A stretch of 6,171 nucleotides of DNA from Ruminococcaceae bacterium UBA5579. GTDB lineage: Bacteria > Bacillota > Clostridia > Oscillospirales > Ruminococcaceae. The stretch's first letter is position 1. The number at the start of each line of letters is the position of its first letter. A model generated the notes under the pieces. That model was given only the letters and a program-made list of their open reading frames with translations. It was not told where the DNA came from and did no database searches. Positions 5,739 through 6,171 of this stretch are shown piece by piece. The position numbers and the translations under genes are program-made. The stretch spans positions 5,584-11,754 of the forward strand of contig DILZ01000136.1 in the NCBI GenBank assembly GCA_002425305.1, in the 5' to 3' direction.

Positions 5739-6157
5739 TGGGCACATACGCAAAAGACCCGCTTTTTACAGCAATATTGTCCAACGATATCGAACAAATC
5801 AAGCGGCTCAAATCGCAGGGCGCGGTGCTGTCGGACGAGGTGAAAAGCGTGCTTTCGATAAACCGTTTGTCCGCTCCGCATAACGAGGAAGCATTATGGG
5901 CGATCACTTGCGATTTTCAGTGCGCCGTCCGCCCGATGAGCGCGGAGAACCTCATCAAAACGATACACGCCTTACGCGACGAGATAGGCGAACCGCTCTT
6001 TTTTATGCCGGCGATATGGACGGACATCAAAAAGATAATGTTTGAGGACGGCGTTTGGGAGTGCGTTCTCTCGTGCTTTGACCACAAAATGAATAAGGCG
6101 CGGACAATGCGGGATATTATCAAGCGTGACAGAGCCGATATTCTCGCAACCTTATAA
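5738..6157 (+). CDS. Third ANK-LRR paralog, N-terminal region only (139 aa; truncated or frameshifted)
   Basis: This 139-residue product matches the N-terminal region of the first ANK-LRR protein along its whole length. DPLFTAILSNDIEQIKRLKS aligns with its first ankyrin-like helix pair, followed by GAVLSDEVK, then ALRDEIGEPLFF against AMRREVGEPLYF, VWECVLSCFD against VFECILDCFD, and DRADIL against DRFDLL. It ends at a TAA (6155-6157) about five residues before the point where the conserved WLKMPRKRDEM hinge would start, and so has no hinge or LRR domain. The start is firm (AAGGAG at 5727-5732, TAATG overlap). Downstream, a different + frame stays open to the window end and reads ITRDHK, which could be the continuation after a one-base deletion near 6149-6153. 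The alternatives are a stand-alone ankyrin-like protein or a pseudogene. Thus the gene is real as an open frame, but its completeness is uncertain. Confidence 0.75.
   Translation: MGTYAKDPLFTAILSNDIEQIKRLKSQGAVLSDEVKSVLSINRLSAPHNEEALWAITCDFQCAVRPMSAENLIKTIHALRDEIGEPLFFMPAIWTDIKKIMFEDGVWECVLSCFDHKMNKARTMRDIIKRDRADILATL
5819..5841 (+). repeat. 23-base exact repeat shared with 2608-2630
   Basis: This is the second copy of the identical stretch coding GAVLSDEV, here in the third paralog. Confidence 0.85.
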
Positions 6158-6171
6158 CCCGTGATCATAAG

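Noticed and set aside
6151..6171. CTTAT/ATAAG inverted repeat as a terminator after the third paralog
   Set aside because: The stem is only five A/T-dominated pairs with an 11-base loop and no T-run within the window; too weak to call.

Overview
The window looks like chromosomal DNA from a gut-type Firmicute, probably a Clostridia/Oscillospirales-like lineage. The reasons are strong AGGAGG-type Shine-Dalgarno sites, a roughly balanced base composition, and tandem genes for BspA-type (LRR_5) leucine-rich-repeat proteins next to a VWA-like DUF2201 protein. This placement comes from protein style only; no marker gene is present. All convincing genes are on the + strand and tightly packed. The main cluster (180-6157) reads as one operon with ATGA or TAATG junctions and a single 27-base gap.

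Layout. Positions 2-82 hold the last 26 codons of an upstream gene that cannot be identified. Positions 83-179 are a short leader with a 12-bp imperfect hairpin and a good ribosome binding site. Positions 180-1550 encode a DUF2201/VWA-like protein: an N-terminal metallopeptidase-like helix whose catalytic Glu is replaced by Thr, and a C-terminal VWA domain with a complete-looking MIDAS. Positions 1547-2083 encode an unrecognised 178-residue protein. Positions 2080-2475 encode a protein resembling the Imm1 family of polymorphic-toxin immunity proteins. Positions 2503-3939 and 3939-5738 encode two paralogous cytoplasmic proteins with ankyrin-like N-termini, a nearly invariant hinge and a BspA-type LRR C-terminus. 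Positions 5738-6157 encode a third paralog that stops just before the hinge, either truncated or frameshifted; the window ends 14 bases later.

How the genes may work together. DUF2201/VWA proteins are commonly partnered with MoxR-type AAA+ ATPases as chaperone-like pairs. The partner could be the gene cut off at the left edge, but 26 codons cannot show that. The tandem ANK-hinge-LRR paralogs have variable N-terminal regions, a constant middle and variable LRRs, and each gene's last codons carry the ribosome binding site of the next. That is how an expanding array of interaction or recognition proteins would look. A toxin-immunity-like gene inside the same operon, with no toxin in view, hints at a role in biological conflict. 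This is inference: no effector enzyme, toxin or nuclease is visible here.
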